From contig NZ_CP014517.1 of the NCBI RefSeq assembly GCF_001577265.1, positions 3,880,501 to 3,944,500 on the forward strand: a DNA stretch of 64,000 bases, given 5' to 3'. This document shows positions 38,145-50,461 of this stretch, one piece after another. Position numbers and translations under genes: made by a program. The DNA is from Variovorax sp. PAMC 28711. Lineage in GTDB: Bacteria; Pseudomonadota; Gammaproteobacteria; Burkholderiales; Burkholderiaceae_C. The notes under the pieces were generated by a model. The model saw only the letters and a program-made list of their open reading frames with translations, searched no databases and was not told where the DNA came from. Numbering within the stretch: position 1 is the stretch's first letter; every line of letters starts with the position of its first letter.

Positions 38145-38590
38145 CGACGACGCTCGATATCCATCACATCCTCAAGCTGCTGCCGCACCGCTATCCCTTT
38201 CTGCTCGTCGACCGGGTGCTCGACATGGAAAAGGGCAAGCGCATCACCGCCCTGAAGAACGTGACGATGAACGAGCCTTTCTTCAACGGCCACTTTCCGC
38301 ACCGACCCGTGATGCCTGGCGTGCTGATGCTCGAAGCGATGGCGCAGGCCGCCGCGCTGCTGTCGTTCTATTCGCACGACATCGTGCCCGACGACAACAC
38401 GGTCTATTACTTCGCCGCCATCGACGGCGCGCGCTTCAAGCGGCCCGTGGAGCCGGGCGACCAGCTCACGCTCGAGGTCGAAATCGACCGCATCAAGGCG
38501 GGCATATCCAAGTTCCGCGGACGCGCGATGGTCGGCGATGCGCTGGCCTGCGAAGCGACGCTGATGTGCGCGATGCGCCAGCTCAGCTGA
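38141..38590 (+). CDS. fabZ: 3-hydroxyacyl-ACP dehydratase FabZ
   Basis: A 149-residue hot-dog-fold dehydratase of fatty acid synthesis. The active-site His is in [20 protein letters not shown], where the Glu is the second catalytic residue, and [16 protein letters not shown] opens the protein. FabZ competes with LpxA for 3-hydroxyacyl-ACP, which explains its fixed position between lpxD and lpxA. It is coupled to lpxD by a 4-base overlap. Confidence 0.98.
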   Translation: MTTTLDIHHILKLLPHRYPFLLVDRVLDMEKGKRITALKNVTMNEPFFNGHFPHRPVMPGVLMLEAMAQAAALLSFYSHDIVPDDNTVYYFAAIDGARFKRPVEPGDQLTLEVEIDRIKAGISKFRGRAMVGDALACEATLMCAMRQLS

Positions 38591-38600
38591 TCCTGGGCGC

Positions 38601-39389
38601 ATGACGCAGGTTCATTCGACGGCGGTCGTCGACCCGAAAGCCCAACTCGACGCTTCGGTGTCGGTGGGTCCGTTCACCGTGATCGGGCCGCACGTGAAGA
38701 TCGGTGCCGGCACCACGGTGGGCGCCCATTGCGTGATCGAAGGGCACACCACCATCGGCGCCGACAACCGAATCTTCCAGTTTTCCTCGCTCGGCGCAGT
38801 GCCGCAAGACAAGAAGTACGCGGGCGAGGCCACCGAACTCGTGATCGGCGATCGCAACACGGTTCGCGAGTTCTGCACCTTCAACCTGGGCACGGCGCAG
38901 GACGTGGGCGTCACCCGCATCGGCAACGACAACTGGATCATGGCGTACGTGCACATCGCGCACGACTGCCAGCTTGGCAACCAGATCACGATGGCCAACG
39001 CCGCCACGCTCGCCGGACACGTCGAGGTGGGCGACTGGGCCACGGTGGGCGGACTGGTCGGTGTGCTGCAGCGCATGCGCATCGGCGCGCACGCGATGGT
39101 CGGTTTCGCGAGCCACGTCGGCAAGGACATTCCGCCCTACATGGTGGTGGACGGCAACCCGCTCGCGGTGCGCGGCGTGAACCTCGTCGGGCTGCGCCGG
39201 CGCGACTTTTCGGCCGAACGCATTGCCGCGATCCGCGAGATGCACAAGCTCCTGTACCGGCAAGGCAAGACGCTGGACGAATCCCGCGCGGCCATTCTCG
39301 CGTTGGCCGGGCAGACGCCCGGCGCCGCGGCGGACGTCGCGCTGATGGATGCGTTTCTCGGCAGCTCCGTCGGCGGCATCGCGCGCTAG
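38601..39389 (+). CDS. lpxA: UDP-N-acetylglucosamine acyltransferase
   Basis: A 262-residue beta-helix acyltransferase that starts lipid A synthesis. Hexapeptide repeats fill the first 190 residues; the catalytic His is in [19 protein letters not shown]. The C-terminal helical domain ([20 protein letters not shown]) is typical. It is 10 bases behind fabZ and 2 bases ahead of lpxB, so these genes are translated together. Confidence 0.97.
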   Translation: MTQVHSTAVVDPKAQLDASVSVGPFTVIGPHVKIGAGTTVGAHCVIEGHTTIGADNRIFQFSSLGAVPQDKKYAGEATELVIGDRNTVREFCTFNLGTAQDVGVTRIGNDNWIMAYVHIAHDCQLGNQITMANAATLAGHVEVGDWATVGGLVGVLQRMRIGAHAMVGFASHVGKDIPPYMVVDGNPLAVRGVNLVGLRRRDFSAERIAAIREMHKLLYRQGKTLDESRAAILALAGQTPGAAADVALMDAFLGSSVGGIAR

Positions 39390-39391
39390 CG

Positions 39392-40564
39392 ATGTCGGCG
39401 CCGCCTCGTGTCGTGACGGCCGATACCGCCATGCGCCGGTTCGCAATGGTCGCCGGCGAGCCGTCGGGCGACCTTCTGGCCGGGCTTTTACTCGATGGCC
39501 TTTGCGCTCGTTGGCCCGATTTGCAAACCGTCGGCATCGGCGGACCCCGCATGCTGGCGCATGGGTTCCAAAGCTGGTGGCCCCAAGAAAAGCTCGCGGT
39601 GCGCGGCTACATCGAGGTGCTGCGGCACTACGCCGAGATCGCCGGCATCCGGCGTCATCTGAAGGCGCGGCTGCTGGTTGACAAGCCTGAACTGTTCATC
39701 GGCGTCGACGCACCTGACTTCAATCTCGACCTCGAGGCGGGTCTGCGTTGTAGCGGTATCAAGACGGTGCACTTCGTGTGCCCATCGATCTGGGCCTGGC
39801 GCGCCGGTCGCATCGACAAGATTCGCGCGGCGGCCGACCACGTGCTGTGCATCTTTCCGTTCGAGCCCGCACTGCTCGCCAAAGAGGGCGTGGCGGCAAC
39901 CTATGTGGGCCATCCGATCGCCAACGTGATCCCCATGACGCCGGACCGCGGAGCGGCCCGCGCGGCGCTCGGTCTCGCGGCCGACGCGACCGTCGTGGCG
40001 TTGCTGCCCGGCAGCCGGCGTTCCGAGGTGCGCTATCTGGCTTCGAGGTTCTTTGCGGCCGCGGCGCTCATGCTGCGGGCGCAACCGTCTCTCCAGTTCG
40101 TCGCACCCATCCTGCCAGGGCTTCATGCCGAGGTGGAGGGGCTGCTGAGCACGGCGGGAATGGCCGGGCGGGTGACGCTGCTCGACGGGCAATCGCACGC
40201 GGCGCTTGCGGCCTGCGATGTCACGCTCATCGCCAGCGGCACTGCCACGCTCGAAGCGGCGCTCTTCAAGCGCCCGATGGTCATTGCCTACAACATGAAC
40301 CGCCTGTCCTGGCACCTGATGCAGCGCCAGCAATTGCAACCGTGGGTGGGCTTGCCCAACATCCTGTGCGGCGAGTTCGCCGTGCCGGAGTTGTTGCAGG
40401 ACGCCGCGACGCCTGCTGCACTCGCCGAGGCCACGCTCGCGTGGCTCCACGCGCCCGATGCGGTCGCGGCGCTCGAACAACGATTTGCCGCGCTGCATTC
40501 GCAATTGCGGCGCGATACCCCGACACTGTGCGCCGATGCGATCCAGAACGTTCTTGAAGGCTGA
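39392..40564 (+). CDS. lpxB: Lipid-A-disaccharide synthase
   Basis: A 390-residue GT-B glycosyltransferase joining lipid X and UDP-diacylglucosamine. [44 protein letters not shown] and [13 protein letters not shown] are the family motifs. The ATG at 39392 lies 2 bases after lpxA. The first 15 residues ([15 protein letters not shown]) are an extension; ATG 39431 could be the true start. rnhB overlaps its end by 29 bases. Confidence 0.96.
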   Translation: MSAPPRVVTADTAMRRFAMVAGEPSGDLLAGLLLDGLCARWPDLQTVGIGGPRMLAHGFQSWWPQEKLAVRGYIEVLRHYAEIAGIRRHLKARLLVDKPELFIGVDAPDFNLDLEAGLRCSGIKTVHFVCPSIWAWRAGRIDKIRAAADHVLCIFPFEPALLAKEGVAATYVGHPIANVIPMTPDRGAARAALGLAADATVVALLPGSRRSEVRYLASRFFAAAALMLRAQPSLQFVAPILPGLHAEVEGLLSTAGMAGRVTLLDGQSHAALAACDVTLIASGTATLEAALFKRPMVIAYNMNRLSWHLMQRQQLQPWVGLPNILCGEFAVPELLQDAATPAALAEATLAWLHAPDAVAALEQRFAALHSQLRRDTPTLCADAIQNVLEG

Positions 40565-41186
40565 ACAGGCGTCCCTGCTGTGGGACGTGCCGGGCTTGCT
40601 CGCTGGCGTCGACGAGGCCGGCCGCGGCCCGCTCGCCGGACCCGTCGTGGCGGCGGCGGTCATCCTCGACGACAAGCATCCGATTCGCGGGTTGGCCGAC
40701 TCCAAGACGCTGACGGCCTTGCAGCGCGAACGGCTCAATGACCAGATCCTGGCGCGCGCGCTGTGCTGCTCCGTGGCGCACGCCTCCGTCGAGGAAATCG
40801 ATACGCACAACATCCTCCAGGCAACGATGCTCGCCATGCGTCGCGCGGTCGAAGGCCTTCGCCTGAAACCGGCCAAGGTGCTGGTCGACGGCAACCGGCT
40901 GCCGGTGCTCGACGTGCTGGCCGAAGCCATCGTCAAGGGCGATTCGCGCGTCAAGGCGATTTCGGCCGCATCGATCCTGGCCAAGGTGCATCGCGACAGG
41001 CTGTGCCAGCAGCTGCACGACGAATTTCCCCACTACGGCTTTGCCGGCCACAAGGGCTACGGCACGCCCGAACACCTCGATGCCCTGCTGCGCCACGGCG
41101 CCTGCGTGCACCATCGCCGTTCGTTCAGTCCGGTCGCGGCGGCACTGGCGCGCGGCGCCGTGGTCCAGGTGCAGATCTCCGCATGA
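40536..41186 (+). CDS. rnhB: Ribonuclease HII
   Basis: A 216-residue RNase HII, which removes misincorporated ribonucleotides and RNA primers from DNA. The catalytic [27 protein letters not shown] and the C-terminal [11 protein letters not shown] with YGFAGHKG are present. The lpxB-rnhB order is usual in proteobacteria. The ATG at 40536 lies inside lpxB; a TTG at 40554 would shorten the overlap. Its stop overlaps the next start as ATGA. Confidence 0.93.
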   Translation: MRSRTFLKAEQASLLWDVPGLLAGVDEAGRGPLAGPVVAAAVILDDKHPIRGLADSKTLTALQRERLNDQILARALCCSVAHASVEEIDTHNILQATMLAMRRAVEGLRLKPAKVLVDGNRLPVLDVLAEAIVKGDSRVKAISAASILAKVHRDRLCQQLHDEFPHYGFAGHKGYGTPEHLDALLRHGACVHHRRSFSPVAAALARGAVVQVQISA

Positions 41187-41962
41187 CGGCACCGGAGGTC
41201 AGCCACGTCAGCTCGCGGGACAACCCGCTGCTGAAAGACCTGCGAAAACTGGCGCAAGACCCGGGCGCTTACCGCAAGCTCGGACGGCTCTGGCTCGAAG
41301 GCGATCACCTGTGCCGCGCGGCGCTGGCGCGCGGCGTTCGGCCTGCGATCGGCGTGTTTTCCGCATCGTTCTGGCCGGTGGCGCCTGCGCAATGGACGCA
41401 GGCCGCCGTCAAGACGATCGTGATCGACGACGCACTGCTCGCTGCCTTGAGCGGCCTGGAATCGCCGGCGCCGATGGGTTTCGTGCTCGACCTGCCGCCG
41501 CGCCCCGAGCTGCTCACCGACGCCGCGACTGTGGTGCTCGACCGGCTGCAGGACGCGGGCAATGTCGGGTCGATCCTGCGCAGCGCGTCGTCGTTCGGCT
41601 TCACGCAGGTGGTGGCGCTCAAGGGCACGGCGGCGCTGTGGGCGCCGAAAGTGCTCCGGGCCGGCATGGGCGCGCATTTCGGGCTCCGGTTGATCGAGGG
41701 CGTCGGCGCTGAAGTGCTCGACGGGCTGGCGGTGCCGATGGTCGCGACCAGCTCGCACCACGGCGAATGGCTGCATCAGACCCGCCTGCCGCATCCCTGC
41801 GCCTGGCTGATGGGGCACGAAGGGCAGGGCGTGTCGCCCGAACTGGAAGCGCGCGCGCGCCACCGCATCCGCATCGCGCAGCCCGGCGGTGAGGAGTCGC
41901 TCAACGTGGCCGCAGCCGCCGCTATTTGCCTTCACGCGAGTGCGGCCGGCGCCGCCGGTTGA
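41183..41962 (+). CDS. SpoU/TrmH-family RNA 2'-O-methyltransferase
   Basis: A 259-residue SPOUT methyltransferase with the knotted C-terminal domain. Motif 1 is [17 protein letters not shown], motif 2 [12 protein letters not shown] and motif 3 [16 protein letters not shown]. An N-terminal substrate-binding domain ([18 protein letters not shown]) resembles RlmB/TrmH-like rRNA enzymes. Whether the target is 23S rRNA or tRNA cannot be decided here. It is coupled to rnhB by ATGA and ends the 26.8-42 kb block. Confidence 0.9.
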   Translation: MTAPEVSHVSSRDNPLLKDLRKLAQDPGAYRKLGRLWLEGDHLCRAALARGVRPAIGVFSASFWPVAPAQWTQAAVKTIVIDDALLAALSGLESPAPMGFVLDLPPRPELLTDAATVVLDRLQDAGNVGSILRSASSFGFTQVVALKGTAALWAPKVLRAGMGAHFGLRLIEGVGAEVLDGLAVPMVATSSHHGEWLHQTRLPHPCAWLMGHEGQGVSPELEARARHRIRIAQPGGEESLNVAAAAAICLHASAAGAAG

Positions 41963-41974
41963 AGGCCGGGTCGC

Positions 41975-42070
41975 TATAATCAAGGGCTTTCCCGCATTCA
42001 CCCCCGCCCACCGCGCACGCAAGCCAACTCCTCGACGAAAGTCGCGACCCAACGAGTCAACTCCTTGGGT
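41975..42070 (+). promoter_or_regulatory. carA promoter and folded leader
   Basis: A perfect -10 TATAAT (41975-41980) follows the methyltransferase stop; the -35 is weak. The leader of about 115 nt has CGAC-GAAA-GTCG (42033-42044, a GNRA tetraloop) and a strong stem ACCCAACGAGT/ACTCCTTGGGT (42047-42070, 10 pairs and one C-C mismatch). Neither is followed by a T-run. The hairpins could take part in regulation by pyrimidines or arginine, but no peptide or antiterminator was found. Confidence 0.5.
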
Positions 42071-42102
42071 GCGCTCTGGGCGTCATCCATCCGGAGAACC
42101 CA

Positions 42103-43267
42103 GTGCTTTTGTCTCTCAAGGGAGCTTTCCCGCCCGCCATCCTGGCGCTCGCAGACGGCACGGTCTTTCAAGGCAATTCGATTGGCGCTGCCGGCGCCAC
42201 CGCCGGCGAAGTGGTGTTCAACACTGCGATGTCCGGTTACCAGGAAATCCTGACCGACCCCAGCTATTGCCAGCAGATCGTGACGCTCACGTATCCGCAC
42301 ATCGGCAACTACGGTGTCAACGAGGAAGACGTCGAAGCCGACAAGATCCACGCCGCCGGGCTGATCATCAAAGACCTGCCGCTGGGCGCCTCCAACTTCC
42401 GCAAGACCGCCACGCTCAATGAGTACCTGGTGGCCGGCAAGACGGTCGCCATCGCCAACATCGACACCCGCAAGCTCACCCGTCATCTGCGCACGCACGG
42501 CGCGCAGAACGGCTGCATCCTCGGCCTCGCCGAGGGCGAAGCGGTGACAGAGGCGCTGATCGACAAGGCGGTCGAGGCGGCAAGGGCCGCGCCGAGCATG
42601 GCCGGCCTCGACCTGGCCAGGGTGGTTTCGGTCAAGCAGACCTACGAGTGGACGCAGACCGAGTGGAAGCTCGGCGCGGGCTACGGCGTGCAGATCACCC
42701 CGAAGTTCCACGTGGTCGCCTTCGACTACGGCGTCAAGAAAAACATCCTGCGCATGATCGCGCAGCGCGGCGCGCGCATCACCGTGGTGCCGGCACAAAC
42801 GCCGGCGGCCGACGTGCTCAAGCTGAAGCCCGACGGCATCTTCCTGGCCAACGGCCCGGGCGACCCCGAGCCGTGCGACTACGCGATCGCCGCGGTCGCG
42901 GAACTGATCGAAACCGGCATCCCGACCTTCGGCATTTGCCTGGGCCACCAGATCATGGCGCTGGCCTCGGGCGCGAAAACTTTCAAGATGAAGTTCGGCC
43001 ACCACGGCGCGAACCACCCGGTGAAAGACCTGGACAACGCCCGCGTGAGCATCACGAGCCAGAACCACGGTTTCGCGGTCGACGAGAAGTCGCTGCCCGC
43101 CACCCTGCGCCCGACCCACATCAGCCTGTTCGACAACACGCTGCAAGGCCTGGCGCGCACCGACAAGCCGGCCTTCTGCTTCCAGGGCCACCCTGAGGCA
43201 TCGCCGGGTCCGCACGACATCGGCTACCTGTTCGACCGCTTCACGGCATTGATGGAGAAACATAAAA

Positions 43268-43275
<8 letters not shown>
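42103..43275 (+). CDS. carA: Carbamoyl-phosphate synthase, small (glutaminase) subunit
   Basis: A 390-residue glutamine amidotransferase subunit that releases ammonia for CarB. The class I GATase catalytic Cys is in [15 protein letters not shown], and His/Glu are in [13 protein letters not shown]. The N-terminal domain contains [21 protein letters not shown]. The start is GTG 42103 with CCGGAGAACCCA upstream. It overlaps carB by 8 bases. The product feeds arginine and pyrimidine synthesis. Confidence 0.97.
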
Positions 43276-46498
<3,223 letters not shown>

Positions 46499-46499
46499 C

Positions 46500-47381
46500 A
46501 TGGCGAAGGCGATGGACACGCAACTCGTCGAACTCGGTCTGACCGACTGGCGCGCGGCCACGCCGAACGACGACTGGATCGCGGCGCTCGAGGCCGGCAA
46601 GGTGCTGTACTTTCCGCGCCTGGCATTCGAGTTGCTGGCCACCGAACGTGCCTTGCTCACGCCGGGTGTGCTGTCGCCCGACGTGCGCAACATCAGCCTG
46701 TCGCAAGACGGGCGCATCAAGGGCGTGGCCGGTGACGAATCGACGCAGCGCGCGGTCGCCGCGATGGTGGGGCGTTTCAGCGCACAGGCGCAGGCGCTCA
46801 TCCATGGTCTGTTACCGGACTACAAGCCCGCGCTGCGGCTCGCGCCGACCAGCTACCGGCCGGCGCACGTCGAAACGCGGGTGCAATCCTGGCGCGCCGA
46901 CGACAAGCGGCTGCATGTCGATTCATTTCCGTCGCGACCGAACTACGGCGAGCGCATCCTGCGGGTGTTCACCAACGTGAACCCCGACAACATGCCGCGG
47001 GTCTGGCGCGTTGGCGAACCGTTTGAAGAGGTCGCCAGGCGCTTCTTGCCGCGCGCGAAGCCGTATGTGCGCTGGCAAGCCCGACTGCTGCGCGCGTTGC
47101 GGGTGACCAAATCGCTGCGCAGCGAATACGACCACTTGATGCTGCAGTTGCACGACGGCATGAAGTCGGACCTGGACTACCAGAAGACGTCACCGCAGGA
47201 GACCGCGGCGTTCCCGCCCGGCTCGGTGTGGGTGTGTTTTTCCGACCAGACCTCGCACGCCGTCATGTCGGGCCAGTACATGCTCGAGCAGACGCTTCAT
47301 CTGCCCGCGGCGAAGCAATACAATCCAGACTCGAGCCCGCTCGCCATCCTGAGCCGGCTGACCGGACGCAAGCTCGTCTGA
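46500..47381 (+). CDS. kdoO: Kdo hydroxylase (Fe(II)/2-oxoglutarate dioxygenase)
   Basis: A 293-residue protein of the KdoO family, which 3-hydroxylates Kdo in the inner core of lipopolysaccharide to give Ko. The likely iron motif is [18 protein letters not shown] (His-x-Asp), with the distal His in [13 protein letters not shown] followed by QYMLEQT. Burkholderia and Yersinia enzymes establish the family role. The ATG lies one base after the carB stop, so it may depend on carAB transcription. A strong terminator follows it. Confidence 0.82.
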   Translation: MAKAMDTQLVELGLTDWRAATPNDDWIAALEAGKVLYFPRLAFELLATERALLTPGVLSPDVRNISLSQDGRIKGVAGDESTQRAVAAMVGRFSAQAQALIHGLLPDYKPALRLAPTSYRPAHVETRVQSWRADDKRLHVDSFPSRPNYGERILRVFTNVNPDNMPRVWRVGEPFEEVARRFLPRAKPYVRWQARLLRALRVTKSLRSEYDHLMLQLHDGMKSDLDYQKTSPQETAAFPPGSVWVCFSDQTSHAVMSGQYMLEQTLHLPAAKQYNPDSSPLAILSRLTGRKLV

Positions 47382-47398
47382 TCTGTCCCCCCAATCGA

Positions 47399-47431
47399 CC
47401 GCCGAACGGCATCGTTCGGCGGTTTCGTTTT
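47399..47431 (+). terminator. Intrinsic terminator directly before greA
   Basis: CCGCCGAACG-GCAT-CGTTCGGCGG (perfect 10-bp stem) is followed by TTTCGTTTT. The T-run ends 14 bases before the greA start, and the greA ribosome site GGAGAACC is between them. It ends kdoO transcription, but any greA promoter must lie upstream of it, so it also acts in the greA leader. Confidence 0.9.
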
Positions 47432-47445
47432 ATGGAGAACCAACC

Positions 47446-47922
47446 ATGGCCACCATCCCCATCACCAAACGCGGCGCCGAGAAGTTGCGCGCTGAACTGC
47501 ATCAACTGAAGACGGTCGACCGCCCCTGGGTCATCAACGCGATTTCCGAAGCGCGCGCGCAGGGCGACCTGAGCGAGAACGCCGAGTACGAAGTCGCCAA
47601 GGACCGCCAGGGCTTCATCGAAGGCCGCATCCAGGAAGTCGAAGGCAAGCTCTCGGCGGCCCAGATCATCGACCCGACCGAGCTCGATGCCGGCGGCAAG
47701 GTCGTCTTCGGCTCCACCGTGGAGCTCGAAGAAGAAGAATCCGGCTCGGCGGTGAAGTACCAGATCGTCGGCGAGGACGAGGCTGACCTGAAGCTCGGGC
47801 TCATCAACATCTCCAGCCCGATCGCGCGCGCCTTGATCGGCAAGGAGGAGGGCGACACGGCCGAGGTGCAGGCGCCGGGTGGCCTGAAACGCTACGAGAT
47901 CGTCGGCGTCAGCTACATCTGA
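47446..47922 (+). CDS. greA: Transcription elongation factor GreA
   Basis: A 158-residue GreA. The N-terminal coiled coil (about 1-75) carries the acidic tip [20 protein letters not shown], which enters the polymerase secondary channel and stimulates cleavage of backtracked RNA. The C-terminal FKBP-like domain has VVFGSTVEL and [14 protein letters not shown]. Length matches the family. The start is unambiguous. A perfect terminator hairpin lies just ahead of its ribosome site. Confidence 0.97.
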   Translation: MATIPITKRGAEKLRAELHQLKTVDRPWVINAISEARAQGDLSENAEYEVAKDRQGFIEGRIQEVEGKLSAAQIIDPTELDAGGKVVFGSTVELEEEESGSAVKYQIVGEDEADLKLGLINISSPIARALIGKEEGDTAEVQAPGGLKRYEIVGVSYI

Positions 47923-47932
47923 ACGCGGCACG

Positions 47933-48349
47933 ATGAAAGACCGTTTTGCGTTGCTGGTGGCGGCCCTCTGGTGGGGCAGCCTCACGACGACCGGCTTTCT
48001 CGTGGTGCCGATGCTTTTCGCGAAGCTCGGCAACCCGGCTGTCGCGGGCAATTTTGCGGGCCAGCTGTTTGCGGCACAGACCTGGGTCGCACTGGCCTGC
48101 GGACTCGCGCTGCTGACCTATTTCCGCTCGAGGATGACGGAGCGCATCGATGCGCCGACGCGCGCGGCGATCACCCTGATCGTGTTCGCGCTGCTGCTCG
48201 CGCTCCTTCAGTCGTACGCGGTGTCACCGCGCATTCTCGCTCGCGACAACCTGAAGCTGTGGCATGCCGTCGGCAGCGGCATGTACCTTGGGCAGTGGGC
48301 CTGTGCCGGCGCGCTGCTGTGGCGAATGGCGCCGCGCCGCGCGGCCTGA
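47933..48349 (+). CDS. DUF4149 membrane protein
   Basis: A 138-residue protein with four predicted membrane segments (FALLVAALWWGSLTTTGFLVV; WVALACGLALLTYF; AAITLIVFALLLALLQSYAV; MYLGQWACAGALLW). It matches the DUF4149 family that sits beside greA in Burkholderiales. No activity is known. It starts 10 bases after greA, so the two are co-transcribed, and converges directly with the glycosyltransferase gene (0 bases between stops). Confidence 0.82.
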   Translation: MKDRFALLVAALWWGSLTTTGFLVVPMLFAKLGNPAVAGNFAGQLFAAQTWVALACGLALLTYFRSRMTERIDAPTRAAITLIVFALLLALLQSYAVSPRILARDNLKLWHAVGSGMYLGQWACAGALLWRMAPRRAA

Positions 48350-49111
48350 TCACTCTTTCCAGAACTTCGCGATCCAGCGCGCGGGACGAATGTAGCGAAA
48401 GAGCCGGTTGCGGCGGCCAGCCAGCGCGTCCGGCGGGTTGCATTCGCCGTGAAAAATCACGATGCGCGCACCTTCCGGCACGAAAGGCTCGCGCCACAGG
48501 TTCGCGGGAAATAGCGGGATGCCGTGGTACTTGAAGCTTGGGCACCAGCCTTCCGGCCAGTAGCCCAGCTTGCCTTGCTTGTGCAAGTAGTCCGACAGGT
48601 AAGCCTGTTCGTTGCGGTACGTGGCCTGCACATCGTCCAGGTGGGCGCGAAAGTTCGCGAGCACGTCGGCATGCGCACCCAATTGAAAGCGGTAGACCGA
48701 CGAATTACCCGTGATTCGTTTGCCAAAGCGCCAGAAACGCGGGTAGTCGCGAATGATCAGGAACTCGCCCGGCTGCGTAAAGAAATTGTCGAGGCTGCCC
48801 ACGATCACGACATCGACATCAAGAAACAGCGCGGTGCCGCGCAAGCCGTGCAGGTCCCCGGTGAAGGTGGTCAGCTTTTTCCAGGCGCCATCGCGCTGGC
48901 CGGGTGCCAGGTTCAGGTCGAGCGACGGAATCGGCAGACACTGAACCTCCGGACGAATGCCCTGACTGTCGTCCGTCAGGCAGACGAAATTGAAGTTTCC
49001 GGTGAGGTGACGGCGCACCATGGCATAGAGCCGGTTAACGTACTCGGGGCCGTACTTGGTGCCCCACTTCATGCAAAGAATGTGGCGCTGTGCGGCGCCC
49101 GATGGCGCCAT
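48350..49111 (-). CDS. Glycosyltransferase (GT-A, DxD type)
   Basis: A 253-residue putative glycosyltransferase. The metal-binding DxD lies in TALFLDVDVVIVGSLDNFF, and ILCMKWGTKYGPEYVNRLYAM and VCLTDD resemble the donor-binding start of GT8-like or mannosyltransferase enzymes. FHGECNPPDA near the end may be the second conserved region. Sugar and acceptor are unknown; cell-surface polysaccharide is likely. It runs leftward, 2 bases after yhbY, and separates the DUF4149 gene from yhbY. Confidence 0.72.
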   Translation of the reverse strand: MAPSGAAQRHILCMKWGTKYGPEYVNRLYAMVRRHLTGNFNFVCLTDDSQGIRPEVQCLPIPSLDLNLAPGQRDGAWKKLTTFTGDLHGLRGTALFLDVDVVIVGSLDNFFTQPGEFLIIRDYPRFWRFGKRITGNSSVYRFQLGAHADVLANFRAHLDDVQATYRNEQAYLSDYLHKQGKLGYWPEGWCPSFKYHGIPLFPANLWREPFVPEGARIVIFHGECNPPDALAGRRNRLFRYIRPARWIAKFWKE

Positions 49112-49113
49112 GC

Positions 49114-49593
49114 TCAGTCCGCCTGGCGCTTCTTCTTGTCCGACAACGGGGGCTTGGCGCGGGCGCGCTTGATGGTGCCACCGGGCGTCAGGCGCTGGTT
49201 GCCAAGCACGCGCAGCGTCTTGATTTCCGGCCGCTGCCCGAAGCGCTTGCTGTATTTCACGACCTTGACGTCGCGCGGTCCGGGCATTCGGTCTTCGTCG
49301 ACCGCACGCTCCTTCTCGACTTTCGGACGCCAGAGCACCAGCAATTTTCCGATGTGCTGGATTGGCGCTGCGCCGAGTTCGTCGGTCAACGTGACCATCA
49401 TGTTCTCGCGAGCGAGGCGGTCGTCGGAAAACACGCGGACCTTGATCAGGCCATGGGCCTTGAGGGCGGCATCGACTTCGTTCTTGACGGCAGGGGTGAG
49501 CCCGTCGCCACCGACCATGACGATCGGATCGAGGTGATGCGCTTCGGCGCGGTGCACCTTGCGTTGGGCGGGGGTCAGTTGAATAGCGGGCAT
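49114..49593 (-). CDS. yhbY: YhbY family RNA-binding protein
   Basis: A 159-residue protein with a CRS1-YhbY (CRM) domain in the first 97 residues: QLTPAQRKVHRAEAHHLDPI and VGGDGLTPAVKNEVDAAL are typical. E. coli YhbY associates with pre-50S particles. A basic extension of about 60 residues (KRFGQRPEIKTLRVLGNQ up to DKKKRQAD) is longer than in E. coli. ATG 49593 fits the family; an ATG at 49629 would overlap the rlmE promoter region. It is divergent from rlmE with 20 bases between starts. Confidence 0.88.
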   Translation of the reverse strand: MPAIQLTPAQRKVHRAEAHHLDPIVMVGGDGLTPAVKNEVDAALKAHGLIKVRVFSDDRLARENMMVTLTDELGAAPIQHIGKLLVLWRPKVEKERAVDEDRMPGPRDVKVVKYSKRFGQRPEIKTLRVLGNQRLTPGGTIKRARAKPPLSDKKKRQAD

Positions 49594-49613
49594 CCCCGTA
49601 TTATCCGGCGTAG

Positions 49614-50294
49614 ATGAGCACCCCTCCAAAAAGCGACAAGCCCGGCAAGAAGGTCAACAAGGCCTGGCTGCATGACCATATCAACGATCCCTACGTCAAG
49701 CTCGCCACCAAGGAGGGATACCGCGCACGAGCCGCCTACAAGCTCAAGGAAATCGACGAGACGCTCGGGCTCATCAAGCCCGGGCAGCTGGTCGTGGACC
49801 TCGGCTCGACGCCCGGTGCCTGGAGCCAGTACGTTCGCCGTCGCCTGTCGCCCGGCGGCGCGGCGGCCGGTGCGCTCGACGGCACCATCATCGCGCTCGA
49901 TCTGTTGCCGATGGAACCGATTGAAGGCGTCACATTTTTTCAGGGCGATTTCCGGGAAGACGTGGTGCTCGACCAGCTGAAGATCGCGATGGGCGGCCGG
50001 CAGGCCGATGTTGTCGTGTCGGACATGGCGCCGAATCTGTCGGGCATCGCCTCGGCCGACGGCGCACGCATCGCCTATCTGATCGAATTGGCGATCGATT
50101 TTTCGCGTCACCACATGAAGCCACAAGGCGCACTGGTTGCCAAGGTGTTTCATGGCAGCGGCTACGAAGACATCGTCAGGCTTTTCAAGGCGACGTTCCG
50201 CACCGTCAAGCGCATCAAGCCGAAGGCGTCCCGCGACAAATCGTCCGAGACATTTCTGGTGGGCGTGGGTCTGATCGAACCCGCTACGAATTGA
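49614..50294 (+). CDS. rlmE: 23S rRNA 2'-O-methyltransferase RlmE (FtsJ)
   Basis: A 226-residue methyltransferase acting on U2552 of 23S rRNA in the 50S particle. The SAM loop is [15 protein letters not shown], and the catalytic K-D-K-E tetrad is spread over [37 protein letters not shown] and SSETFLVG. It is followed by ftsH, the usual order. The leftward yhbY and rlmE are divergent, a common arrangement in proteobacteria. Confidence 0.96.
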   Translation: MSTPPKSDKPGKKVNKAWLHDHINDPYVKLATKEGYRARAAYKLKEIDETLGLIKPGQLVVDLGSTPGAWSQYVRRRLSPGGAAAGALDGTIIALDLLPMEPIEGVTFFQGDFREDVVLDQLKIAMGGRQADVVVSDMAPNLSGIASADGARIAYLIELAIDFSRHHMKPQGALVAKVFHGSGYEDIVRLFKATFRTVKRIKPKASRDKSSETFLVGVGLIEPATN

Positions 50295-50376
50295 TACGAA
50301 GCGGCATGGGGGCCGTATTTCTGGCAAACCCGCGCCGCGCCTGTGGCTGCTAGCGGGAAACCCCCACGTTTCGCAG

Positions 50377-50400
50377 CTTGAAAAGCCTAAAATAGGCAGC
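50377..50400 (+). promoter_or_regulatory. Candidate ftsH promoter, sigma-70 or heat-shock type
   Basis: CTTGAAAA (50377-50384) followed by TAAAAT (50388-50393). The CTTGAAA with a CAGCAATT 13 bases later partly matches the sigma-32 consensus (CTTGAAA, CCCCATnT); alternatively TAAAAT is a sigma-70 -10 box with a poor -35. The small palindrome GCCTAAAATAGGC lies in the same place. In E. coli ftsH is heat-inducible. Confidence 0.35.
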
Positions 50401-50461
50401 AATTGCGTGTCCTCTGCGCGTTTTCATCTTTCTGTCACGCGCTTTTCGACTGGAGTTTTGT

